From Flavobacteriaceae bacterium (lineage in GTDB: Bacteria; Bacteroidota; Bacteroidia; Flavobacteriales; Flavobacteriaceae), in NCBI GenBank assembly GCA_002707745.1, contig PANU01000087.1:1-38167 (forward strand): a DNA stretch of 38,167 nt, given 5' to 3'. This document shows positions 1 through 7,247 of this stretch, piece by piece. Within the stretch, counting starts at the first letter, position 1. Each line of letters opens with the position of its first letter. Below the pieces are notes generated by a model. It saw only the letters and a program-made list of their open reading frames with translations, had not been told where the DNA came from and did not search any database. The position numbers and the translations under genes were made by a program.

Positions 1-40
1 ATCCCAAGTACGAAATCTTGAACAAACATATAAACCCCAT

Positions 41-75
41 CAAGCCCAAAAAAAGGGCTTGAGGTTTTTTCTTTT
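41..75 (+). terminator. Rho-independent terminator of an upstream gene outside the window
   Basis: A 7-bp stem (caagccc / gggcttg) around an A7 loop is followed within two bases by a T-rich tail. It reads as a terminator for a plus-strand gene that lies before the window. The T tail is one arm of the long palindrome at 63-124. Confidence 0.7.
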
Positions 76-124
76 TAAAATAGTACTTCGAGCGAGCTCG
101 GTACTATTTTAAAAAGAAAAAACC
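63..124. repeat. Long, nearly perfect inverted repeat between two facing terminators
   Basis: Two identical 24-bp arms (63-86 and 101-124, inverted) enclose a short centre that pairs again as cgagc-ga-gctcg (89-93 with 96-100), leaving only two unpaired bases at 87-88. Each arm begins with the T tail of a terminator, so the same tail follows two unrelated hairpins: 41-61 on plus and 121-144 on minus. It may be an inverted duplication of a terminator tail; a join artefact near the sequence edge is possible. Confidence 0.85.
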
Positions 125-144
125 AGCAACTCACGTTGCTGGTT
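108..144 (-). terminator. Rho-independent terminator of tRNA-Ser
   Basis: On the minus strand, aaccagcaac pairs with gttgctggtt over a 4-nt loop (121-144), followed directly by a T-rich run. It lies 8 bases beyond the tRNA-Ser 3' end and would terminate that transcript. Confidence 0.8.
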
Positions 145-152
145 TACTTTTG

Positions 153-240
153 CAGAGAGGAAGGGATTCGAACCCTCGATACGCTTTTGGCGTATACACA
201 CTTTCCAGGCGTGCGCCTTCGACCACTCGGCCACCTCTCT
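153..240 (-). tRNA. tRNA-Ser (anticodon GGA)
   Basis: Read on the minus strand, an AGAGAGG acceptor arm pairs with CCTCTCT. The D arm (GCCGAGTGG), the anticodon arm with loop CTGGAAA (anticodon GGA, reading UCC and UCU), a long variable arm (TACGC...GCGTA) and the T arm (GGTTCGAATCC) follow in order. The long variable arm and 88-nt length are typical of a class II serine tRNA. The discriminator is G and the CCA end is not encoded (GCA follows). A terminator hairpin follows closely, so it is probably transcribed alone. Confidence 0.97.
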
Positions 241-355
241 TTTTAAAACAATGCCAGTAAGCTCATATAAAGTTACCACCACTGACTAATACATTCTTTT
301 CAGGCTGCAAATAACGGCATTTTAAAACTTTCAGAAATGATTTTCACCTTAAAAA

Positions 356-1384
356 TTATGACATTTCTCCACGCAAGGAAGTTTCAAACAGTGTTTTAAA
401 ACTTCCTGGAGAAATCTTTCTTCCCAGTAAATACATTAATTTAGTTAAAGCAGCTTCGGTAGTGCAATCTTTTCCTGAAATTACGCCCATCTTTTTTAAA
501 GCTGTACTGGTTTCATACAATCCCATCGCGATACTTCCTCCAGAACATTGGGTAACATTAACAATTGGAACTCCTCTTTTTATCACTGCTTTTAATGCAG
601 AAGTAAACCACGGTTCTGTAGTTGCATTTCCGCTTCCATACGTTTCTATAACAAGCCCTTTTAAATTTTTATACCCTAATATATGTTCTATAGTAGCCTG
701 GTCTATGCCAGGGAACATTTTTAGCAACATAATACCGCTGGACATCGTGGTATGCGCTATAAATTTTTTTCTTCGGTTGGGAATATACAATGCGGTTGTA
801 TTTACCTGCAAATGCACACCACTTTCTGCAAGGGCAGGATAGTTTAAAGAAGCAAAGGCTTCAAAATGCTCGGCATTAATTTTAGTAGTCCGATTGGCAC
901 GATACAGTTTATACTCAAAATAAAGACACACCTCCGCAATCTTTGGGCGTCCTTTTTCTTGTAAGGCTGCAATTTGTATAGAAGTAATTAAATTTTCCTT
1001 AGCATCTGTTCGCAAATCCCCAATGGGCAATTGAGAACCTGTAAAAATTACAGGTTTACTAAGGTTTTCCAGCATAAAACTTAGTGCAGAAGCCGTATAA
1101 GACATGGTATCGCTTCCATGTAAAACTACAAAGCCGTCAAATTCGTTATAGTTATTTTCAATAAGCTTTGCTATAAGAGCCCAATAGGTTGGGTTCATGT
1201 TGGAACTGTCTATAGGGGCATCAAAACTGGTGGTGTCTATCTTACAATCTAATAATTTTAGTTCCGGAATGTGCTGCAATAATTCATCGAAATTAAAATT
1301 TCGCAAGGCTCCCGTTTCAAAATCTTTAATCATCCCAATCGTTCCGCCTGTGTAAATAAGTAAAATTTTAGGTGTTTCGGTCAT
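356..1384 (-). CDS. ansA: Type I (cytoplasmic) L-asparaginase
   Basis: Hydrolyses L-asparagine to aspartate and ammonia. Length (342 aa) and lack of a signal peptide fit the cytoplasmic type I family. The N-terminal signature TGGTIG is at residues 12-17 (T15 the likely nucleophile), and the second signature HGSDTM at 89-94 supplies T93 and D92. A lysine in NRTTK (about K168) fits the family's catalytic lysine. The ATG at 1384 follows tatD by only 15 bases, so the two are probably cotranscribed. The 115 bases downstream, up to the tRNA, hold no obvious gene or terminator. Confidence 0.93.
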   Translation of the reverse strand: MTETPKILLIYTGGTIGMIKDFETGALRNFNFDELLQHIPELKLLDCKIDTTSFDAPIDSSNMNPTYWALIAKLIENNYNEFDGFVVLHGSDTMSYTASALSFMLENLSKPVIFTGSQLPIGDLRTDAKENLITSIQIAALQEKGRPKIAEVCLYFEYKLYRANRTTKINAEHFEAFASLNYPALAESGVHLQVNTTALYIPNRRKKFIAHTTMSSGIMLLKMFPGIDQATIEHILGYKNLKGLVIETYGSGNATTEPWFTSALKAVIKRGVPIVNVTQCSGGSIAMGLYETSTALKKMGVISGKDCTTEAALTKLMYLLGRKISPGSFKTLFETSLRGEMS

Positions 1385-1399
1385 AGGCTGTTGCTTTTG

Positions 1400-2164
1400 T
1401 TATATACCAAATACTTCTTTAGAATTCCGGGTGGTACTACTAGCTACTTCTTCTTCGGAAATGTTATAAATTTCGGCCACTTTTTTACACACAAGCTCAA
1501 GATAACTACTTTCGTTGCGCTTTCCGCGGAAGGGTACAGGCGAAAGATACGGCGAATCGGTCTCTAGTACAATGTGTTTTATATCAATTTGATTTAAAAA
1601 CTGATCAATCTTTCCGTTTTTAAAAGTTACAACGCCCCCAATCCCTAATTTCATATTAAAACGTATTGCTTTACGGGCCTGTTCCAGAGTTCCTGTAAAA
1701 CAGTGAAAAATCCCGAAGAGCCTGTCATCTTTTTCTGTTTCTAACACTTCAAATATTTCGTCAAAAGCATCACGGCAATGGATTACAATAGGAAGTTTAT
1801 ACTTTTTTGCCAACTGTATTTGTGTTTTAAAAGCTGTTTTCTGAATCTCAAGAGTGCTTTTATCCCAGTATAAATCTATTCCTATTTCACCTACGGCATA
1901 AAAACGTCTTTTTTCAAATTGCTCTTTTACGTGTGTCAATTCATCTTTAAAGTTTTCCTTAACCGAAGTTGGGTGCAATCCCATCATTAAAAATATTTCT
2001 TTAGGAAATTGCTGTTCCAGCGCGTACATGGCCTGGGTAGATTCAGAATCTATAGCGGGAATAAAAAAACGGGACACTCCAGCTTCTCTGGCACGTTGTA
2101 TCATTGTTGTCCTGTCTTCGTTAAAAGCTTCACTGTATAAATGTGTATGGGTATCGGTTAACAT
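1400..2164 (-). CDS. tatD: TatD-family metal-dependent hydrolase (DNase-like)
   Basis: A TIM-barrel metallohydrolase of the TatD/YcfH family; characterised members act as Mg-dependent 3'-5' exonucleases or general DNases. Metal ligands are visible in the expected order: H6 and H8 (DTHTHLY), E93 (GEIGID), H129 (VIHCRDA), H154 (FHCFTG) and D203 (ETDSPYL). The 254-aa length is normal. The ATG lies only five bases after a perfect TAGATTTG -7 box (2170-2177), so the mRNA is predicted to be leaderless. It heads a two-gene unit with ansA. The physiological substrate cannot be told from sequence. Confidence 0.93.
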   Translation of the reverse strand: MLTDTHTHLYSEAFNEDRTTMIQRAREAGVSRFFIPAIDSESTQAMYALEQQFPKEIFLMMGLHPTSVKENFKDELTHVKEQFEKRRFYAVGEIGIDLYWDKSTLEIQKTAFKTQIQLAKKYKLPIVIHCRDAFDEIFEVLETEKDDRLFGIFHCFTGTLEQARKAIRFNMKLGIGGVVTFKNGKIDQFLNQIDIKHIVLETDSPYLSPVPFRGKRNESSYLELVCKKVAEIYNISEEEVASSTTRNSKEVFGI

Positions 2165-2169
2165 AGGTG

Positions 2170-2177
2170 CAAATCTA
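2170..2177 (-). promoter_or_regulatory. -7 box of the tatD-ansA promoter
   Basis: On the minus strand TAGATTTG matches the Bacteroidota consensus TAnnTTTG exactly. Only five bases separate it from the tatD ATG, which implies a leaderless transcript. Confidence 0.65.
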
Positions 2178-2299
2178 CATATTGAAATGCTTCAAACATT
2201 TTCTTTTCTCTTCAAATTTTATACAATAATTACCTATAAGGGTTATTTTCACTCTTATAGCCTACTTTTTACCTTTAAGGAAATTGACTACACCGCCAA

Positions 2300-2307
2300 T
2301 AAATTTG
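2300..2307 (+). promoter_or_regulatory. -7 box of the retropepsin-like gene
   Basis: TAAATTTG matches TAnnTTTG exactly and lies 38 bases before the preferred TTG start at 2346. It lies downstream of the ATG used in the extended ORF, which argues against that longer start. No clear -33 element at standard spacing was found. Confidence 0.45.
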
Positions 2308-2345
2308 AATCACTTCACTTTGCTCCTTATCTTTACCAAAAAAAG

Positions 2346-2786
2346 TTGTCCACCCTACGTACTTTATTAATAGAAACCGGATTTTATAGAATCCCACTTA
2401 CCAAAATTGCCACCGGGCACTATAAGTTTACCGCAAAAATAAATTCTGTTAACGGCTCTTTTATTCTGGATACAGGTGCTTCTACCAGTTGTATTGGGAT
2501 AGACCGTATTTCACACTTTTCACTACTTAATGAAGACAGTGAAATAAAAGCTGCAGGAGCCGGAGCTATTAATATGGAAACTCAAATGGCTCGAAATAAT
2601 ACGTTTTCAGTAAAAAAACTTCAGTTGTCTACTACCAGTTTTGTGCTTTTTGACCTTTCCCATGTGAACGAAGCGCTCGCCCAAGCCGATGAAAAACCCA
2701 TAGATGGTATTATAGGAGCAGATGTCCTTAAAAAATATCGTGCTGTGATAGATTATGGCCGTAATTGCTTCTATTTAAAAAGGTAA
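2346..2786 (+). CDS. Retropepsin-like aspartic protease domain protein (clan AA)
   Basis: A single-domain aspartic protease of the retropepsin type. The catalytic loop reads FILDTGAST, and the second conserved segment is DGIIGADVLKKY, the usual retropepsin pattern; one such domain must dimerise to be active. The ORF track begins at 2028 inside tatD antisense, which is not plausible. The first ATG (2187) gives an N-terminus that does not look conserved. I prefer TTG at 2346 (preceded by A7 then G), giving 146 aa, because a perfect -7 box lies just upstream and the protein then begins at the conserved part. No signal peptide is seen with this start. Substrate unknown. Confidence 0.8.
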   Translation: MSTLRTLLIETGFYRIPLTKIATGHYKFTAKINSVNGSFILDTGASTSCIGIDRISHFSLLNEDSEIKAAGAGAINMETQMARNNTFSVKKLQLSTTSFVLFDLSHVNEALAQADEKPIDGIIGADVLKKYRAVIDYGRNCFYLKR

Positions 2787-2841
2787 GCACTTCTCTTCAT
2801 TCTTTTTTAGTACCTTTAGATGTCTTAAACGATTGTACATC

Positions 2842-4842
2842 TTGAAAAAATATTACGCTTTTATTTTACTATTTTTTCCATTGTGCTTGTTGGCGCAAGA
2901 TATTTTATATTACCAAGCAGTTGCAGACACTACCCAAAACAAACTACTAAAGCTTGAAGCTCTGGATTCGGTTATATCTAAATCTTTCAGAAAAGACAAT
3001 GATACCTTTATTGCCTATAGCCAGGACTACATTGCTCTAGCCAAGGAAATTGATAGTATTGAAGCTGCCGCCCGTAAGGCTATGAACCTTCAATACACAC
3101 TCACCGCTTATAAAAATAATCCCCGTAAGGCTGTTACTATTATAAACAGCGTCTTGTCCGAAAAATATAAAATAAAAGACAGTTTTCTCCTTGGAGGCTT
3201 GTATTTAAAAAGAGGGGGAGCTAATTACAGGTTAGATTTTGAAAAAGCGATAGAAGATTTTGACCTTGCCATAGACAATTTTGGACAAAAAGACTCTGTA
3301 TATGTTGCAGACGCCTACTTATTTAGAGGACAGGTTTACTCTAACCTTGGACAATTTGTTCCTGCTGGTGAAAATTACGACCAGGCCTACAGGTATTTTG
3401 AAGCTTTAAAGGATTACCAATATATGGCGCATGCCCAACAAGGGAATATTACCATGTTTAGTCGAAATGGTTTTTATGAAAAAGCAAAAGAAGAGCGAGA
3501 TAAACTTATTACAAAACTTGAGGCTTTAAACCTCCAAGACTTTATAACCACCGAACTTTACAACCAGGCACTAGATTACCGCAATCAGAATAAGCCACAA
3601 CGTACTATTGACTATTTAAATAAAGCAAGTAACAATATTACTCCTAAAAGTAAAGGTACCGCTATTCATGTTTCAATAATAGCTGCATTGGTTTCTGAAT
3701 ATAGTTACCTTAACCAATATACCCAGGCAACCAAAAATTTAAAACTTCTGGAAGGCCATGCAAGAAATCTGGAACAAGATCAATATGCTAAACTTCCTTA
3801 TTACGATGCCAAAGCAAAATACGCCAACGCATTTGGAGACAGGAATGAAGCTTTGGTGTATGCAAATAAAAAGCTGGAAGCTGCCAAGAAACTTCGGTTT
3901 AAGGAAGAGATTATGGCATCCCATTTATTGCTTTCTGAAATTCAGGAAAATCTAGGCGATTATAAATCAAGTCTCGCTAACAAGAAATTATACTTGGCAA
4001 AAAAAGATTCTTTGTTTAACACCTCTTCGGCAAACTCACTTGCCTATTACCAAACGCTTTACGAGACCGAAAAAAAGGAAAACGAACTCATTTCAAAAAA
4101 TGCCAATATACAATTGTTAGAAAAAGACAACGATGCCTTTAAAAAGTTTATCTTTTTTATAAGTGTTGCGTTGTTGCTTACATTTGGCTTAATATTATTG
4201 TATCGCAACCAGCTTCATTTAAAAAAGAAAAAAACCCTACAGGAAGAATTTAGTCAGGAATTACTGGTCTCTCAGGAACGGGAACGAAAGCGTATTTCCA
4301 AAGACCTTCATGACGGATTAGGACAACAATTATTAGTACTTAAAAACAAACTTATTTCCTTGGGAAATACAGAAGCAAAAGAAATGGTAGATGCCACTAT
4401 TGAAGAAGTTCGTACAATTTCCAGAGATCTGCATCCCTTTCAGTTACAGGAATTAGGAATTACAAAGGCTATTGAACACACCATTACCCAAATAGATGAA
4501 AATACCACACTGTTTATTTCTTCGGAAATAGAAAATATTGATAATTTGTTTACGCCAGAACAAGAAGTAAACATTTATAGAATTGTTCAGGAAAGCTTGA
4601 GCAACACTTTAAAACACGCCAATGCCGAAGCCAGTAAAGTTTCAGTAAAAAAATTGGCCGATAAAGTAGTTATTTCAATACGGGATAATGGGAAAGGATT
4701 TGAATTCACCGAAAAATTAAAGAATATTAAAACCCTTGGCTTAAAAACCCTTATGGAACGCACCAGATTTTTAAATGGCCAGATGAAGGTACAGTCTAAA
4801 AAAACAGACGGTACGTTGTTAGAGTTTAAATTCCCTTATTAA
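2842..4842 (+). CDS. TPR-containing sensor histidine kinase (HisKA_3 / NarX-DesK type)
   Basis: An inner-membrane sensor kinase. TTG at 2842 gives a clean signal peptide (MKKYYAFILLFFPLCLLAQ); TTG at 2833 is the alternative. Residues about 50-400 are helical TPR-like repeats, predicted periplasmic. One membrane helix follows near 436-457, then a short coiled coil. The HisKA_3 dimerisation motif RKRISKDLHDGLGQQ holds the phosphoacceptor His (about residue 490). The ATPase domain has an N box (ESLSNTLKHA) and a G box (RDNGKGF). The stop overlaps the next gene's ATG by one base, so kinase and regulator are translationally coupled partners. The signal sensed is unknown. Confidence 0.9.
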   Translation: MKKYYAFILLFFPLCLLAQDILYYQAVADTTQNKLLKLEALDSVISKSFRKDNDTFIAYSQDYIALAKEIDSIEAAARKAMNLQYTLTAYKNNPRKAVTIINSVLSEKYKIKDSFLLGGLYLKRGGANYRLDFEKAIEDFDLAIDNFGQKDSVYVADAYLFRGQVYSNLGQFVPAGENYDQAYRYFEALKDYQYMAHAQQGNITMFSRNGFYEKAKEERDKLITKLEALNLQDFITTELYNQALDYRNQNKPQRTIDYLNKASNNITPKSKGTAIHVSIIAALVSEYSYLNQYTQATKNLKLLEGHARNLEQDQYAKLPYYDAKAKYANAFGDRNEALVYANKKLEAAKKLRFKEEIMASHLLLSEIQENLGDYKSSLANKKLYLAKKDSLFNTSSANSLAYYQTLYETEKKENELISKNANIQLLEKDNDAFKKFIFFISVALLLTFGLILLYRNQLHLKKKKTLQEEFSQELLVSQERERKRISKDLHDGLGQQLLVLKNKLISLGNTEAKEMVDATIEEVRTISRDLHPFQLQELGITKAIEHTITQIDENTTLFISSEIENIDNLFTPEQEVNIYRIVQESLSNTLKHANAEASKVSVKKLADKVVISIRDNGKGFEFTEKLKNIKTLGLKTLMERTRFLNGQMKVQSKKTDGTLLEFKFPY

Positions 4843-5474
4843 TGGAAAAACCCACAATTATAACAGCAGATGACCACCCCCTTTTACTAAAAGGGCTAAA
4901 TGATTTTTTGCTGGAGCGGGGTTATAATATTATTGGAAGTGGTTGTAACGGACAAGAAGCTTATGATCTTATTATTAAAGAAAATCCTAATATTGCCATT
5001 TTAGACATTCAAATGCCATACCTCTCCGGAATTGAAATTGCTGAAAAATGTAAAACAGATTGCAGGGAAACAAAAATAATACTTATTACTCTTCACAAAG
5101 AAAGAGAACTGTTTGAGCAAGCTAAAGAGTTAAACATTTTTGGTTACATTTTAAAAGAATTTGCACTGGAAGAAATTGAAAATTGCCTGCAAACTGTTAG
5201 TAAGGGTGATTATTATTTTAGCCCTAAAATTTCAAATAAACTTGAAAACAATAGTATAGACACTACTATATTAGATAGCTTAACACCTTCCGAAAGAAAA
5301 ATATTAAAGCTTATTGGTGAAGACAAAACCAACAAGGAAATAGCTTCCCTCCTCTTTATTTCGTATCGTACAGTAGAAAAACACCGAAGCAATATTATAA
5401 CTAAGTTACAACTGGAACATAAAACCAATAGTTTGCTTATCTGGGCAAAGGAAAATCATTCAAAACTCACCTAA
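4842..5474 (+). CDS. NarL/FixJ-type response regulator
   Basis: The partner regulator of the preceding kinase. The receiver domain (about residues 4-120) has the acidic pair D10-D11, phosphoacceptor D55 in AILDIQMP and the conserved lysine in YILKEF. A LuxR-type helix-turn-helix follows (about 145-205), with LTPSERKILKLI and NKEIASLLFISYRTVEKHRSNI. Length (210 aa) is normal. The ATG shares one base with the kinase TAA. No target genes are evident; the neighbours downstream are a 44-codon ORF and, on the other strand, the odh genes. Confidence 0.95.
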   Translation: MEKPTIITADDHPLLLKGLNDFLLERGYNIIGSGCNGQEAYDLIIKENPNIAILDIQMPYLSGIEIAEKCKTDCRETKIILITLHKERELFEQAKELNIFGYILKEFALEEIENCLQTVSKGDYYFSPKISNKLENNSIDTTILDSLTPSERKILKLIGEDKTNKEIASLLFISYRTVEKHRSNIITKLQLEHKTNSLLIWAKENHSKLT

Positions 5475-5633
5475 GCAAGTATACCAGAACAAACCCTGAA
5501 AGGCTTTACTTTTAAAAAAATAACAGATACTTAAAAGCTTTACGCATCTAAAACACATATTAATCAACATGTTACAAAAAATTACGTGTAAATACGTATT
5601 GTTTTGGTTTCAGATTTTTCCCACTTTTACAGT

Positions 5634-5768
5634 ATGGAAAATATAATAAAAACACCCGTGGCTAAAAAGAAACTAACATTACGACAAAAAATCACAATGA
5701 TCTTCTTAACCTCATGTGTTGTTTTTGTTGTTCTGTTAAATATTGTAAGTCTCATTTTAGCAATATAA
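5634..5768 (+). CDS. Small single-pass membrane protein candidate (44 aa)
   Basis: Too short for the ORF track. It encodes a basic N-terminus rich in lysine and arginine (AKKKLTLRQK) followed by one strongly hydrophobic helix of about 23 residues to the C-terminus, consistent with a single inner-membrane segment. It fills most of a 378-bp space and is followed by a strong terminator at 5797-5826. A weak -7 box (TTGTTTTG, 5599-5606) precedes it. I do not recognise the family. It might belong functionally with the upstream two-component pair, but that is only proximity. Confidence 0.5.
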   Translation: MENIIKTPVAKKKLTLRQKITMIFLTSCVVFVVLLNIVSLILAI

Positions 5769-5796
5769 TACTACCTTTTTCAACTAGCTATCAATT

Positions 5797-5826
5797 TAAA
5801 AACCCAGCCAATTGGCTGGGTTTTTT
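5797..5826. terminator. Bidirectional rho-independent terminator
   Basis: cccagcc-aatt-ggctggg is flanked by A and T tracts on both sides, so it can end both the 44-aa ORF (plus) and the odhA-odhB unit (minus). Confidence 0.85.
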
Positions 5827-5852
5827 AGTACCTGTCTTTTTTTGTAAGCAAT

Positions 5853-7163
5853 TTATAACTCTAATGCTTTTTTAATATCATTATCCATTAACAAATCTTC
5901 CGGACTTTCCAGTGCTTCTTTTACAGCTACCAAGAAACCAACCGATTCTTTTCCATCTATAATCCTGTGGTCGTAAGAAAGAGCTACGTACATAATTGGC
6001 GCAATAGTTACACCTCCATCTTTAGCGATAGGGCGTTCTACAATATTATGCATTCCCAAAATACCAGATTGCGGTGGATTAATAATTGGTGTGCTCAGCA
6101 TACTTCCAAAAACACCCCCATTAGAAATAGTAAAGGTTCCTCCGGTCATTTCGTCCACGGTAATTTTTCCATCACGAGCACGCAATGCCAAACGTTTTAC
6201 TTCACTTTCTACACCTCTAAAACTTAAATTTTCAGCATTACGTATTACGGGTACCATTAATCCTTTTGGCCCGGAAACAGCTATAGATATGTCTTTATAA
6301 TCGAACGTTAACATTTCCTTGCCGTCTATCATACTGTTTACGGCTGGGTACATTTCTAAAGCTCTTACAACTGCCAGTGTAAAAAACGACATAAAGCCAA
6401 GGCTTACCCCATGCTTTTCTTTAAAAGTTTCTTTGTATTCTTTTCTTAAGTCGAAAATTGCCGTCATATCTACCTCATTAAAGGTAGTTAACATGGCTGT
6501 TGTATTTTTAGCTTCTACCAGTCGTTCTGCTACTTTACGACGTAACATAGAAAGCTTAGTGCGGGAAGTACCTCTATCGCCGGTACCTGGTGTACCCATA
6601 GAAGGGGTTGCGTTTTCTGCATCGCTTTTGGTAATTCTACCGTCACGACCTGAACCCTTGACGTCTTTGGCATCTACTCCCTTTTCTGACAATATTTTTT
6701 TTGCTGAAGGAGAAGGTGTTCCTGTTGCATAGGTTTTGCCAGCATCTTGTTCTTGTCTTTGGGTAGAACCCTTTGATGGTTTTTGATCTAATTCTTCAGC
6801 TTTTTTGCCTGTATCCTTGTTTTTAGCATCCTGTTTATCCAAATCTGGGGCTGCATTTTCACCTCCAGATTCGTCACCTGGGTCATCGTAGGTTCTTGTC
6901 GACTCGTCTCCCCCGCCTGGTTTTTCAGCTTCGGTATCGATTAAACAAACTACTTCTCCTACCCCAACTGCATCACCTTCTTCGGCTTTAAGGGTAATAA
7001 TTCCACTGGCTTCTGCGGGAAGTTCCAGGGTAGCTTTATCGCTATCTACTTCGGCGATTGCCTGGTCCTTTTCAACCCAATCGCCATCTTCTACGAGCCA
7101 TTGCGCTATTTCAACTTCGGTGATGGACTCTCCCGGTGAAGGGACTTTCATTTCTAATGCCAT
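5853..7163 (-). CDS. odhB: Dihydrolipoyllysine-residue succinyltransferase (E2 of 2-oxoglutarate dehydrogenase)
   Basis: The E2 core of the 2-oxoglutarate dehydrogenase complex, passing the succinyl group from E1 to CoA in the TCA cycle. The N-terminal lipoyl domain has the lipoylation site DSDKA (K43). A charged acidic linker follows (about 80-140), then an E3/E1-binding motif ([16 protein letters not shown]) and the catalytic domain (about 200-436) ending with SYDHRIIDG (H399 and D403). The 436-aa length is normal. It lies 84 bases after odhA on the same strand, and the gap holds a small palindrome (7181-7200). Confidence 0.96.
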   Translation of the reverse strand: MALEMKVPSPGESITEVEIAQWLVEDGDWVEKDQAIAEVDSDKATLELPAEASGIITLKAEEGDAVGVGEVVCLIDTEAEKPGGGDESTRTYDDPGDESGGENAAPDLDKQDAKNKDTGKKAEELDQKPSKGSTQRQEQDAGKTYATGTPSPSAKKILSEKGVDAKDVKGSGRDGRITKSDAENATPSMGTPGTGDRGTSRTKLSMLRRKVAERLVEAKNTTAMLTTFNEVDMTAIFDLRKEYKETFKEKHGVSLGFMSFFTLAVVRALEMYPAVNSMIDGKEMLTFDYKDISIAVSGPKGLMVPVIRNAENLSFRGVESEVKRLALRARDGKITVDEMTGGTFTISNGGVFGSMLSTPIINPPQSGILGMHNIVERPIAKDGGVTIAPIMYVALSYDHRIIDGKESVGFLVAVKEALESPEDLLMDNDIKKALEL

Positions 7164-7180
7164 ACTAAATTATTTATTTC

Positions 7181-7200
7181 ATTCCCTCGAAGGAGGGAAT
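7181..7200. repeat. Small palindrome between odhA and odhB
   Basis: attccctc-gaag-gagggaat forms a hairpin within the 84-bp spacer between two cotranscribed genes. It has no T tail, so it is not a normal terminator. Its CCCTC/GAGGG core resembles the inner hairpins of the element at 10644-10724, so it may be a fragment of the same repeat family or an RNA processing structure. Confidence 0.6.
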
Positions 7201-7247
7201 CTATTATCTATTTCTATTCTTGTCTTAAATCAAAAATTATGAAAAAA

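Noticed and set aside
84-104. Cloning-vector polylinker resemblance (gagctcggtac)
   Set aside because: Only about 11 bases match a common polylinker, the surrounding sequence does not, and the bases are explained by the palindrome.
2028-2345. N-terminal 106 codons of the tracked ORF at 2028
   Set aside because: The first part is antisense to tatD and the rest precedes the -7 box at 2300-2307 or lies in the leader; the conserved protein begins near 2346.
2842-5474. The local two-component pair as the Pho regulator
   Set aside because: It is a NarL/HisKA_3 type with a TPR sensor, unlike OmpR-type PhoB with PhoR, and lies 20 kb from the phosphate block.
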